Notes under the pieces: generated by a model | Database searches by the model: none | What the model was told of the DNA's origin: nothing | What the model saw: the letters and a program-made list of their open reading frames with translations, nothing else | Assembly (NCBI GenBank): GCA_947579605.1 | Contig: OX388307.1 | Coordinates: forward strand, 8,719,237-8,783,236 | From: Athripsodes cinereus | Taxonomy: Eukaryota > Arthropoda > Insecta > Trichoptera > Leptoceridae | Length of the DNA: 64,000 nt | Direction of reading: 5' to 3' | Shown here: positions 47,008 through 57,409 of the stretch, in pieces | Layout: each line of letters opens with the position of its first letter | Position numbering within the stretch: the first letter of the stretch is position 1 | Translations under genes and position numbers: made by a program

Positions 47008-47115
47008 ATTGGCGCGATTGGTGCAGAGACGCTCTGAATGGAGGAGGCTGGTTTCTGCCATGTGCTCCCGAGTGGAGCGTTGAGGGCGATGAAATGAATG
47101 AAAATGAATAAGATA
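47008..47115 (+). pseudogene. LINE 3' end (same family as 50480)
   Basis: gtgcagagacgctctgaatg, gaggaggctggtttctgcca and gagcgttgagggcgatg encode AETL/QRRSEWRRLVSAMCSR with TGA at 47081-47083, followed by an ATGAATG-rich tail. Matches 50735-50820 closely; only the last 25 codons are present. Confidence 0.8.
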
Positions 47116-47582
47116 AATTTCATCAAAACATGAAAATAAGTTCAATGTGATTGTATAATTTAATAATAATTTTATTTGAGTTATCATAGCCTTTATTACA
47201 TCAAAGAATTGATTTCAATAATCCGATTTAAAAAATATTCAAAATGAATCAAATTAATCGCGAAAATAAAACGAAATAAAACTTAATTTGATCATTTTTA
47301 GTAGACAGAAAAACTCAAAATAAACGTTCTTAAAGAGACTCTTTAAATACCTACTCTTCCTGTGGATTCCATTAAAACTTTTATAAAATATATGTAAAAA
47401 AATATTGAAACTGTTTTTCATTCTAAATGATTGATTGTAAGATTTTTAAAACTCGTTCTTGTAGTTGTCTCAAATACTTGAATAATAAAAGTCTGTTTTA
47501 TTTTAATTTTGACTATGTTTTTTTTACAATGTGAACGCATAAATCTTCCAACGACATTCTTTTTTATTTATTATACAAATAC
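47116..47582. other. No gene recognised
   Basis: AT-rich spacer. Confidence 0.5.
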
Positions 47583-47850
47583 TAGATGATACAGCCCGGC
47601 GTCGCCAGGGTTAATTTCATATTTCGTTATCGTTTCGCAATACGTGACAGCGGAACTGTCATACAAACGTCACTTTCATAAAAAAAATACAATCCAAATT
47701 TCCGACTTTTTCGTTGGATTTTCCAAAAATTTTCTTTCATGAAAACTGTCTCCTGATAATTACGAACACAACAAAAAAAGAATCACCCAATTCAGTTCAG
47801 CCGTTCTCAAGTTATGGGGTGACATACATGGACAATTCATTTTTTTTTAT
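47583..47850 (+). repeat. Probable dispersed repeat (single copy in window)
   Basis: gatacagcccggcgtcgcca at one end and cagttcagccgttctcaagt, then atggggtgacatacatggac and a T-run at the other. This wording is familiar from abundant interspersed repeats in many insect genomes. Only one copy is present here, so the call rests on general knowledge. The 131-codon plus frame running through it has no domain. Confidence 0.4.
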
Positions 47851-48715
47851 AAGATTTAGAAAATATCAGTCAAAATACATAGATTATACATTGCATGATT
47901 ACTTATGGACATGGATGATATTTCACATAGATAATAATAATACTGCGTTGCACAAACTATGTACAGTGAGCAATTCATCTTCATTGGTTACCCTCCGTAT
48001 AATGGCGTGTTCCATAAAGTTAATGTTGGTTTATAGTTGCCTCCGTCTCACATTAGTGGCGTCTTGTTGGTTTACTACAACACATAACTTACTCACAAGA
48101 CATACATAACGCATTATTATATGCTGACCCTTAACAACCTCCCTCATTATCTATATTAACTATGCAAGCAACATTAACGGATGTATTCAGAAACTTACTT
48201 CATAAAATATAAGTTATTTATCTCGTAACAAACGTTAATCTTATTTTATTTTTACGTATTTGAAATTCAGTCATGGAAATCATCTTCATTTGGATGTATC
48301 ATTGATACAAAAATAAAAACATTTCAGTTTTCTAGTATCTAACATTGAATCGGGATAACGGGAGTGTAAAAATCTTTCAGATTCAAAGTCCGCGAAGCCT
48401 ACGCCAGAGTTTTCGCCTTTGGAGGACATAAACAATATGCAGAGAAGAAGAAGAGAAAGTTCTCATAATGGTTTTGATTTTAAATTGATATTTATATCAT
48501 CGTAAAGAATACAACCAAACAATGTGTGTCCATCATGATTATTTTGACTTTACCAATTAATGATCGTAAGCTTCTGTCTTTATAATGATACCAAATTTAA
48601 TCAAAAGATATTTTTCCTACTTTTGCTTAAGAACATTAAGAAGCTACAATTATTTATTTACAGTTTCGGTATTTGATTTGAAGATTTTCTTAATTAAGTT
48701 TTTATTCAGAATTAT
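47851..48715. other. No gene recognised
   Basis: AT-rich; gcagagaagaagaagag near 48438 may be a decayed LINE tail. Confidence 0.45.
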
Positions 48716-48719
48716 ATTT

Positions 48720-49030
48720 ATTTATCGTGTCGAAAAAACCAATCAAACTGATCTCCAGTACTGTGCAAAACGCACAGCAGGTGGAGATGCGTCAAACATA
48801 TCCTCCATAGTGCAAGTAACAGGGCACAATGGACATTCCAACAAGTGTGGCATAGTCTGTGCTGCACCACAGTCACATGCTCCGGATTCGTCCTGTAGGA
48901 GGCCCCATCGTTCTCTATTGTCGCGGCAGTTTCCTACACCAGATCTCAGTTGATTTAGGGTTTTCCATGTCCTATAGTCTAGATCGCCTCCTGCAGCAAG
49001 ATGTTCTTGGGCTAGGAAAGGTTCGCTTAT
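48720..49030 (-). mobile_element. LINE-A 3' end, second copy (minus strand)
   Basis: The minus strand reads EHLAAGGDLDYRTWKTLNQL, then CDCGAAQTMPHLLECPLCP and VRFAQYWRSV followed by a stop, 3' UTR and ataaataaat. Almost the same as 1303-1601. Here the open frame extends nine codons further upstream (QISEPFLAQ) before losing homology. Plus-strand frames at 48585-49122 are shadows. Confidence 0.85.
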
Positions 49031-49120
49031 TTGCGGATTTATTCAAAATGAAATTCAAACATAAAATAATGCAATTGTTGAAGGGTGTTTGTGTTCACAC
49101 TGTGAAAATTCATACTCAGT

Positions 49121-49272
49121 AATTTATAGAACAATCAAAACACTGTTATATTTTCTCCACATTTATTCAAACTCTAACGTTTTCGCCCACTTCAATGGGC
49201 AATGGGTAGAAAACGTTAGAGTTTGAATAAATGTGGTGAAAATATAATAGTGTTTTGATTGTTTTATAAATT
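49121..49272. mobile_element. Foldback element, 64-bp arms
   Basis: Arms 49121-49184 and 49209-49272 are reverse complements with three mismatches. The 24-nt loop holds a mini-hairpin gccca...tgggc. The arm includes caaaacactgttatattttc, resembling the arm words at 5636 and 33664. No ORF. Very high arm identity indicates recent origin or gene-conversion-like maintenance. Confidence 0.88.
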
Positions 49273-49676
49273 AATAAAATAATGCAATAGTTTTGTACAA
49301 GAAAGTAAAGTATTATAATAATGTTTTACTTAACCTAAGTACTCTTGAAGAGCTTAATTATGATCTCTACTTAATGTGTTGCTGAATACGTGCATTATAG
49401 GTACGTATATAACGCATCTAGACAAGTATGTCTGTAAAGTACTAGGTATAGAACCACTCATAGATTTATGGCTCTTAGGTTTATTACACGATGTATATAT
49501 TATTATTATTACGTGCTAAATGTTTCGTAGTTTATGGTAGAACTTTTGGAAATAAATCGAAGGTGAGAAGGTGATATTATAATGATATGTAGTGTGTGAT
49601 AATGGTCCCACGGGCACTCGAGGTTTAATAGGATTCTCCCTGAAGCTGAATATTTGTATCCATTGTTCTGTCTATT

Positions 49677-49708
49677 AATTTTAACCCAACGATCGTTGGG
49701 TTAAAATT
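49677..49708. repeat. 32-bp perfect palindrome
   Basis: Left half aattttaacccaacga and right half tcgttgggttaaaatt are exact reverse complements with no spacer. No related copy in the window. Confidence 0.9.
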
Positions 49709-49886
49709 TACGTGAGAAAATATTTACACAATATCAACTTGAATTAATTTTGTCGCCGTTTTGTGAGAAAATAATCGAATGAAATAATTCAACGAGTTAA
49801 GAAAGTAGTTTTCAAAATTTTCAAATTCTGCAAAACATGACTAAATGTATTTTGCAGCATCACTCATATATTGGGTGCAATTCCAG

Positions 49887-49910
49887 AAAGAGAGAGAGAG
49901 AGAGAGAGAT
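49887..49910. repeat. (GA)n microsatellite
   Basis: About eleven GA/AG units in a row. Confidence 0.9.
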
Positions 49911-50479
49911 GAAATGTATTTTTGATCCAAAATATTAATTTAGTCATTAAGAAGAACTGGCACGATTGATAGAGTCTTGAAACCAAGTAGGTATATCATT
50001 TTCTTTACTGTATTTTTTTTGAGAAAGTGTTTCAGTTTACTTAAGTACCTACTTATTTTAGTTCTGAAATGATATAATCATCTTCGTCTTTATACAATAT
50101 ACACATTATTTTCTCTTGTGTAATAATACAAACTACTCAAATGTCTTCAATTTTCACAAGCCTTTAGGCGATATCAAATAGAAAGACATCCTCTATTGTA
50201 AATAGGGAATTATTTTAAACATTTCATATTTTGTAGTCAACATTAAACATTAGCATTTTTTTTTATCTGTGAGCTTGTCAATCAATTTTGGGTGAAATAA
50301 ATTTTGTTTTTTTTTTCTGCTTTTGATTAAATCCATCATAGTTTGAAATTTGTTTTCAATTGTTTATATTTAAAGGACATTGAATATAAGATATAAGCGT
50401 AAGTTATTCTTCAGATGTAACTATTTAATATTTCTTGGATAATATAACAACTTGTATTGAAAATCGATATAACCCTTAG

Positions 50480-50825
50480 CATTTGGAAATGTTACATGTT
50501 ACAAATGATGCTGTGCGCCGGCGCACCCAGCAGAGACCTGTAATCTCCGTAATACAGAAGAGACGATGGTCATGGCTGGGACATGTTTTGAGAATGCCTA
50601 ATGATAGTTGGCCAAAAAGAGCACTGTTCTTCCGTCCGCAGGGGTTCCGTCGGCCCGGGCGTCCCTCTTTCACAATACACCGTTCCTAGGACAACGATAT
50701 CAGAGCGCAAGGAATGTCGTGGAAAGAGGTGACGCAATTGGCGCAGAGACGCTCTGAATGCAGGAGGCTGGTTTCTGCCCTGTGCTCCCGAGAGGAGCGT
50801 TGAGGGCGATGATGATGATGATGGT
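50480..50825 (+). pseudogene. LINE RT C-terminal fragment with (GAT)n tail
   Basis: Reads RRRTQQRPVISVIQKRRWSW, LGHVLRMPNDSWPKRALFF and GFRRPGRPSF, then an in-frame TAG at 50687-50689. The same frame continues DNDIRAQGMSWKEVTQLAQR and RSECRRLVSALCSREER to TGA at 50801-50803, followed by gatgatgatgatgatgg. This is the WLGHVLRM...RPxGxRRxGRP ending of an RTE-like LINE, 5'-truncated, with one nonsense mutation. A 3'-only copy lies at 47008. Confidence 0.88.
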
Positions 50826-51380
50826 GATTTGGAAAACGTAGTAAGTTTGAGGTATCGCTAAAACGGTATCACTTATTGAAGTATCGCGGAAAATATTTTG
50901 TAGATGAACAATGAAATTAATTGGATGAATCATGAAAGAAGAAAAAATTCGCATAAGTACCAATTCTGAGACCGTACTGTCTGTTACGGTAATTGGTTTT
51001 GTAAAGAAAATGAAAAAAATCTTAAAACACTCATTTCTTTTCCATCAACTAGGACGAAAATGTAAAAGCGTAAAATATGTAATTCTTATTTAAATTTTCA
51101 TGAGGTTCATTCTTGAAAGATTTGGAAAATTTATAATACATATGCATGATTCATACATTTCTACCTGTTTGTAAGAATGAAGATAATATAATGTTTGTAC
51201 CTAGTATCAGATGTTAAAAATTACCTTATGTAGGTTAACAATGTGGTTAATATTTGAGCAATAAAATGTTTCTAAGAAACGTGTTCTTCCTTTAACATAT
51301 TTATTGAAATTAATATATAACTACGTGAATTATAAAGTAATAATGAAAGTAAATGATTTTTTTCTATTAAATAAATTTAG
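50826..51380. other. No gene recognised
   Basis: AT-rich spacer. Confidence 0.5.
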
Positions 51381-51581
51381 TGTTTTGGTGTAAGTACAAA
51401 CCTCAGATATCCCTTCGAAGCTATGGACTCCCATGACATTGTCTTGACCCGGACCAGCAGCCAAATACGATATCACCTGATGATGGAGAGCATTCTAGCA
51501 GCCAACTCCTTGCAGTTTATAATTCTAGATTTGTGGTGGAGATTTCCAGAAATATTTGTAACCAAACATTTTCTTCCATGA
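51381..51581 (+). other. GC-richer patch with open frames on both strands
   Basis: 51402-51516 is clearly GC-richer than its surroundings. The plus frame reads YPFEAMDSHDIVLTRTSSQI, RYHLMMESILAANSLQ after a cctcag that could be a splice acceptor. The minus frame reads VISYLAAGPGQDNVMGVHSF, EGISE between a plausible acceptor (catcag) and donor (gag/gtttgt). Neither is recognised. The word tatcacctgatgatgg also resembles abundant insect repeats, so a repeat relic is as likely as an exon. Confidence 0.3.
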
Positions 51582-53204
51582 TTGGTTGTAACTGTAACAA
51601 TTAGAAGATAAAATATTTATTAATCAATGTTATCGATTCTCTGAATCAAGATTAAGAAGGAGTGGAAAAGCAATCAGTGTTATTATTTAGGTTTACCCTC
51701 GGAAACAACGAATCTAAGCAATTAGCTTTCCGAGTCATTTATTCCTTCATCTGTTACCTATAATTTATTAAGAAAAACCATAAAATTACCTTGCTTAACT
51801 ATTGCATTATAGATTTTTTTAACTGAACGGTAAATGAAAACTCCATTCTAAGTGACACGTTAAAATATAAAAAAATCATATAAATAAAAAAAAAAACTTT
51901 GATTTGGGAGATTTTATGAGAATGTCGTAAAGTTTTCTATGTTTCATATCCTACATTTTTTTTATTGAAACATAAAATATAACAAAATTATATATATAAA
52001 ATATACATCTAAGTATTCTTACATTTTCACACTTTTCTACATGATATTCATTCATTTAACTGCACAACATGCCGAGATTCTATTTATTATGACCTCGACA
52101 AAAAGATAAAACGAAAAAAATACTTAAATAATAAAATAAATGAATCATCGTTTGTAAGAGCCAAAAGAAGTCAGTGATAAATTATTGTGATCAAGACGAA
52201 ACACTCACTACGAGATTGGTACGAGTACGTTTAAGTGCTTCTTTACATTTCAACTGTTAGTAAGTAAATTGTTACATAAATAGCGGGATCGTTATAATGA
52301 TCTCATCCTTCATTAACCAAGGACACTTCAGTCGGCTATGTTCTTGTGTAAATTTCTGGAATAAGGTCTTTATTGAAATATTATCATAACCTCCTGAGTA
52401 GCAAGTAGCGATGTTATGACGAACATAATAATATTATTATTTGGAGTGATGTAGATAAAGCAGGGATATTAGGTCTTTTGAACAATGTTAGGTACAGTAG
52501 GTACTTGGGATGAGTAAAATATTATAAATCACATACTAACATACCAAATTCTGCTCAAGGTAAGGTTTCAATATGTGAAATATTTTCAAATTTAGAGAAA
52601 ATTGGCAAACACCTTGACTGTAAAGTGATTTGCGTTTCGTAGCAAAATATTCATGATATAGTCTTTGTGATACGAGTGTACAGTGAAAACAAGCGCTTTA
52701 ACATCGGTTTGCATCACCTAGCTTCACCAAAGTATTTGCATATTATGAACTACGATTAGCCATACGTTTACTCAAATGGAAAGCATTTATTCTTCGTACA
52801 TAAAGAAGTTATAATATTTTGTCTTTTGACCGCTAAAACTATTTCATTTTTTTGTCGTCACAAAATGAAGACGTTAAGATTTTAAAAGTAAGTAAGTAGG
52901 TATAATTTCAATAAAGCTGTAGCCAACGCGCATCATGGAATATGTTTGATGTACCTTACTCTCATACCATATCCCTAGTGGAGTTGGCAGAGAGAACGGG
53001 TTAATAGCAAAGAGAAACATATTAATATTTTTTTACACACTTCTTTTGTTTCCTTCCACATTCATGCATTTTTTCATGAATGCACACCAATTTCTCTTAC
53101 TGTTATACATGGAACTGCAATACATGGAAATGTTATATACTTATTTAAAATTGGATAAAATTAATTTAACATTATTGAGATGGGCATTATTGACATTTAT
53201 TTCC
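51582..53204. other. No gene recognised
   Basis: AT-rich; no supported features. Confidence 0.5.
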
Positions 53205-53330
53205 CTGGGCTTGGGTGTTACAATATGTATATGTGTATCGTTGCGTTAGTACCCATAATACAAGATTCAATCTAAGTTTGTGACTAGCTCGATCTGTGTG
53301 AATTGTCTATGCATGTTATGTTATGATTAT
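53205..53330 (+). mobile_element. SINE-C tail fragment
   Basis: ttgggtgttacaatatgtat, ttagtacccataatacaaga, gactagctcgatctgtgtga and attgtctatgcatgttatg match the tail of the minus-strand SINE at 17150-17414 without its tRNA-like head. Either a 5'-truncated SINE or the 3' end of the partner LINE that donated the tail. Confidence 0.75.
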
Positions 53331-53380
53331 GAATTTATATATTTTACAAGTAAAATGCCTATTGAAAAATGAATGGGATA

Positions 53381-53700
53381 AAAAAACACATACCTAATGA
53401 AATTATTTTAATGTTCTACAAAAAACACATACCTAATGAAATTATTTTAATGTTCTTCACCCCTCAAAGCACGAGCTCTGCTCAATTTTGAGGGTAAAGA
53501 AAAAAAATTAAAACAGATAATATAAAGATTTGTATAATTGTGCTTATTGTATATTTGTATGTGTTTATTATTATCTCAATAAAAATATTTGAATTTGAAT
53601 TTGAATTTGTTCTACAAAAAACACATACCTAATGAAATTATTATAATGTTCTACAAAAAACACATACCTAATGAAATTATTATAATGTTCTACATAAATG
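53381..53700. repeat. 39-bp minisatellite split by an insertion
   Basis: Unit ttctacaaaaaacacatacc continuing taatgaaattattttaatg. Copies: a partial at 53381-53413, then 53414-53452, 53610-53648 and 53649-53687, then a partial to 53700. The left two carry attttaatg and the right two attataatg. Confidence 0.92.
53457..53607 (+). mobile_element. LINE 3' end inserted in the minisatellite
   Basis: 151 bp flanked by tgttct (53451-53456 and 53608-53613), which belongs to the minisatellite unit. It begins with the stem-loop cacccctcaaagcacgagct...tgagggt and ends with a polyadenylation-like caataaaaatatttgaattt and a ttgaat tandem tail. A stem-loop copy is at 43938-43986 (minus). Confidence 0.75.
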
Positions 53701-54233
53701 TAGCTTTCAATTAATCTGAATAAAAAAACGTATTTTTTCTTAATCTCATTAATTATTAATTTATAGATTTTGAAAAAAAATAATAATGATAATTTTCAAT
53801 GCTTCGAAAAATAATTTTAAATAATAAAATTAACATTTAATTTTAGTAAATTTGTCTTCACTTTGAAAGAATATCGTAACTTTTATTATGAAAGCTGATT
53901 ATAAAGTATATGAGCTAAATTTTAATAATACTCGGAATTTTCTCGCTCTGAATTATTTTACGTATTTTATAGACAAAGAAAATTGAATCAAACAGAGTTG
54001 ATCTTTGATGATAACGAAACATAAAAATTGCGTACGTTTTTATTTGAAGTTTTATTTAATTTTCGAACATCAATATATTTAATTATATTGGATTTTTCTG
54101 ATTATATTTTTTGTTTGTCAAAAGACATAAAAAATTACAATGAGTTACAAAACAAAATATTTTTTACATTCATCTTCTTAACAGTCAAAGTAATTGAATT
54201 ACGTCTATATAATCAGAATACATTTTTTTTTAT
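53701..54233. other. No gene recognised
   Basis: AT-rich; the 74-codon frame at 54028-54252 has no motif and runs into family B. Confidence 0.5.
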
Positions 54234-54235
54234 GC

Positions 54236-54482
54236 CGTGGAGCACCCGGTAAAGAATTGGTCTCCCACTCTTCTCCATAAGTTTTCGAGTGTCCTGTAAA
54301 AGGCAGGTGTTCGAAAAAATAAGACATTTTACATCTTAAATTCGGCGATGAGGTTTGCCACCCATCCTGAATGTCTTGATTTTATATTGGCACGGAGAAG
54401 ACAGCTTGCATGTTTTATATGCAGCTGGTCTGCTGGCTACCCCACTTGTGGGATATACCGTGATGGTAAAGTAGTAGATTTT
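54236..54482 (+). repeat. Family B dispersed repeat, most complete copy
   Basis: About 247 bp: gtggagcacccggtaaagaa, ttggtctcccactcttctcc, gtgtcctgtaaaaggcaggt, gttcgaaaaaataagac, then cggcgatgaggtttgccacc, catcctgaatgtcttgattt, tggctaccccacttgtggga, terminal gatggtaaagtagtag. The ggtgttcgaaa word resembles a weak RNA polymerase III box B. No TIRs or ORF. Other copies at 5800, 6733(-), 44053/44548 (split), 44700, 55040 and 62475. Confidence 0.85.
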
Positions 54483-54693
54483 TTTTTGATTCGGCAGTTT
54501 TGTGCAAAATATCAGAACACTATTTTCCCTGGCATTTTTTATGGATCCAATGTCTATATGTGATTTGATGCCTTTGATTGTGGATCTTTTAATATGTTTT
54601 TTTAATGCATAAAAAAGCTTATTAATAGCTGTTAACGAAAGAATAAATAAATAAGCTTTAAATATAGAGGTTACTAGCATAGGATAGGGGAAC

Positions 54694-54853
54694 CTGAGCC
54701 CCTAGACAAACACGCACTTGGCGATCGACTACAAACGAATTTTCGACAATAACTGCAACAATAACGCATAATTATACGGTACATGTATGTAGGTAGATTG
54801 TCGAAAAGTTTGCCAGTAGTCGATCGCTAAGCACGGTTTGTCTACGGGCTCTG
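54694..54853. mobile_element. hAT-like foldback MITE, 160 bp
   Basis: The left arm ctgagcccctagacaaacac...ttggcgatcgactac and the reverse complement of the right arm (CAGAGCCCGTAGACAAACCG...TTAGCGATCGACTAC) pair over about 55 bp. CAG-like ends recall hAT, but no 8-bp duplication was found. A half copy lies at 55695-55780. Confidence 0.75.
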
Positions 54854-55039
54854 CTCCAAAGTAGTAATCGACTTTGCAAGGACCTGACATGGCCTGATAT
54901 GGATTTATTTTCCCAATTCTCAGTATAAAATTATAAAAAAATAAACATTCCAAAACTACTTATATGTAAAGAAATTGCTTTATACTATGATATATTGTTT
55001 GGCTGTTACTATCAAATTACTTAATATTGTATAATAATA

Positions 55040-55165
55040 AAGAGTGTGATGAGGTTCGCCACCTATCCTGAAAGTCTTGAAAAGCTTGCATATTTATTGT
55101 ATCAGCTGATCTGCTGGCTACCCTACTTGTGGGATATGTCGTAATGGTATAGTAGAATAGTAGAT
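55040..55165 (+). repeat. Family B 3' fragment
   Basis: gatgaggttcgccacctatc, ctgaaagtcttga, ctgatctgctggctacccta, cttgtgggatatgtcgtaat, ending tagtag, with an internal deletion relative to 54236-54482. Confidence 0.75.
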
Positions 55166-55615
55166 ATAAGAAATATAATTATTAGGACATTGAGTTATGT
55201 ACCTACAGTAAATAGTGGAAGACAAAAAAAATAGCAACCATTTCATTAACATTTTTATGCGCATCGAAATACAATATTTGTTTGATTTACAAATAAACAA
55301 CATTTTCGTTAAAAAAACGTTGTTTATGATTTACGAGACAGAAATTGATGAGAATATTATCAGTTTCTACGAAAAGAACTGAAGAAGATATTTTATTATG
55401 AAATGAAGAGTAGATTCATGCAAAAATAAGTTATATTCGAATAGCGTATCGTATATAAACTAAAAATTAATAAAACCACGTGTAGCTTATCAAATTATTA
55501 ACTCAGTTTTTCGATTAATTTTTGGTTGATATCAATATTACAGTATTGATAGATGTATTTGTTTTTTCTATTATGTGTCTAAGCAAAACATACAGCTATA
55601 AACTACATTACATCG
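55166..55615. other. No gene recognised
   Basis: AT-rich; gtttgatttacaaataaaca and the ttgtttatgatttacgagac region form weak inverted similarity only. Confidence 0.45.
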
Positions 55616-55617
55616 AG

Positions 55618-55698
55618 CGTTGCAGGGCCAACTGATCTAAGACAGAACCAAACTATTAACACATTTAGAAGCAAGTTGAAAACATTACTGTTCAGGGT
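55618..55698 (+). pseudogene. LINE ORF C-terminal stub (NTFRSKLKTLLF)
   Basis: Frame reads GPTDLRQNQTINTFRSKLKT, LLFRVPGQI. WxxLPxxLRxxxTxNTFxxKLKxxLF is the usual last conserved block of several LINE ORF2 families. Only this block remains, immediately followed by a foldback half copy at 55695. Confidence 0.55.
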
Positions 55699-55780
55699 AC
55701 CTGGACAAATTGCATTTGGCGATCGACTACACACGAACTTTTCGACAATGTACCATAACATTACATATATGTACATTGTA
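55695..55780. mobile_element. Half copy of the 54694 foldback family
   Basis: tacctggacaaattgcattt, ggcgatcgactacacacgaa and ttttcgacaatgta match one arm of 54694-54853. The second arm is absent. Confidence 0.65.
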
Positions 55781-56635
55781 AGAAGTCACGGCTCCTTTGA
55801 GATGATGAAAGATAAAAATATTTAACGCAATAAAATATATAAATAATACAGCCCACTCTCTCAGTTATTAGATGGATATAAGAGCACAGAAAAACATTTC
55901 ACGACCTAATGTTCGATTTTTATTGAAATTGTTTATTATTTATTATTTACAAACTAATAGGTTTTAGGGAAAAATATAGTTCATCGTATTCTTAATGTAA
56001 GTATGCCATTGCTGTGATGTTATTTATTATTAGCTTTAGAAATACTGAAACAAAAACGGTCTATTCCATCGTCGACTAAAATAATAGCAACGATATTTCA
56101 GAGAAGCCGCCTCTGAAACAATGCAGAGGAAAAGGGCTCTAAAGGCAGAACAAATAAGTATCCATTTATTTCATCAGTTCACGCTATCTGAGTGACAGCA
56201 AAATATTTCTCGAACCATGAAATTCGAATGTTAATAATATCTCAGTAAAAAGGACGTTTTGATACCTATACATATGTACTCGTACTAAAACTGCAAACAT
56301 AATCGTGTTCACTATGAACATAATTTTCTAATATATTCACTAATCTACTGCTGTTATATTTAATGATCAAGTTAAAGTACAAAAGGGTAGACGTTAGATA
56401 ATAAATTATTATCAACAGATTTATGTACATCGAACATGTGTAATAAAATATCTACTCGTGTGAAAATATGACATCGCGATCCACTGTGAAAAATATCACT
56501 CATTTTAATAACGCTGAGCGTGGAAGTCAAATCCTATGTTAGAAGGTAACTATAATGTGACCTCATACAATGGTTAATTGTAAAAACAACAAAGATATAT
56601 AATAATATTGCTAATGCAAGAATGTAGAAACTAAC
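55781..56635. other. No gene recognised
   Basis: AT-rich; no supported features. Confidence 0.5.
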
Positions 56636-56639
56636 AACA

Positions 56640-56758
56640 CTGCCATCGCATCGAGTTATCCTATGTTCAAATCCTATATACAAACACATTCTCCCTCAAA
56701 AGATTATTGCTTACTATGAAAGAGTTTTGGAGTGTATTTAGGTTAATTTAATCATAAA
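56640..56758 (+). mobile_element. Degenerate SINE-A copy
   Basis: tatgttcaaatcctatatac in the box B position, then acattctccctcaaaag, ttgcttactatgaaagag and gagtgtatttaggttaa in SINE-A order. Confidence 0.5.
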
Positions 56759-56794
56759 AAATATGGAAAATGTATACATAATTATTGAAGAAGA

Positions 56795-56826
56795 TACACC
56801 TACCACCCGGATAGCTCAGAACTATA
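56795..56826 (-). repeat. Short piece of R1-like LINE 3' UTR
   Basis: accacccggatagctcagaa matches 34636-34656 in the same orientation. Confidence 0.45.
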
Positions 56827-57409
56827 CATAAATAGTTAAAACCTTAAAGAGATATTATGTAGATCCATATCTGTTTGTCAAATATTATGATGTATATTTC
56901 TCTTTTTTCTCGCTACACTTGAGGGAATAGCCAAGCAAATAAAATACATGATATGTTTTTCGTCTATTATGATTTATCGTTAACTTATTCCAGTCCAGGT
57001 GTTTTTATGGAGAGTTGAGAAAATAGTTGGTATATACCAGGTCTCATGGGAAACATACATGAAGCACTATGTCTATGCCAAACAAATAAAGGAACGGTCT
57101 TTCCAGTTAGATGAACCGAGCTTTATCTTAAGGCGCTAAGAATACATATATTTGAATAACATATTAAACTGAATTAGATATTTCAACTAATTTTTGTTCT
57201 TTTCTCCAAGTGACATTTCGAGTATATTCTACATCTAGTCCTAGGACTCCCGAAATATCCGAGAAATAGTTATTTCAATACTTATTCTACACCCGCTATC
57301 ACTCTAGGGTAGGTTTTTCTGTCATGCGCATTAACTTTTTCTACCTCTTTCTGCATCACATACGACATTTATTTTTCAATTTACTTTACTTGTGGTTTTG
57401 AATCAATAT
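56827..57409. other. No gene recognised
   Basis: AT-rich spacer. Confidence 0.45.

Larger units (their letters stand above)
49273..50475. other. No gene; contains a 32-bp palindrome and (GA)n
   Basis: AT-rich apart from the palindrome at 49677-49708 and the GA dinucleotide run at 49887-49910. Confidence 0.55.
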
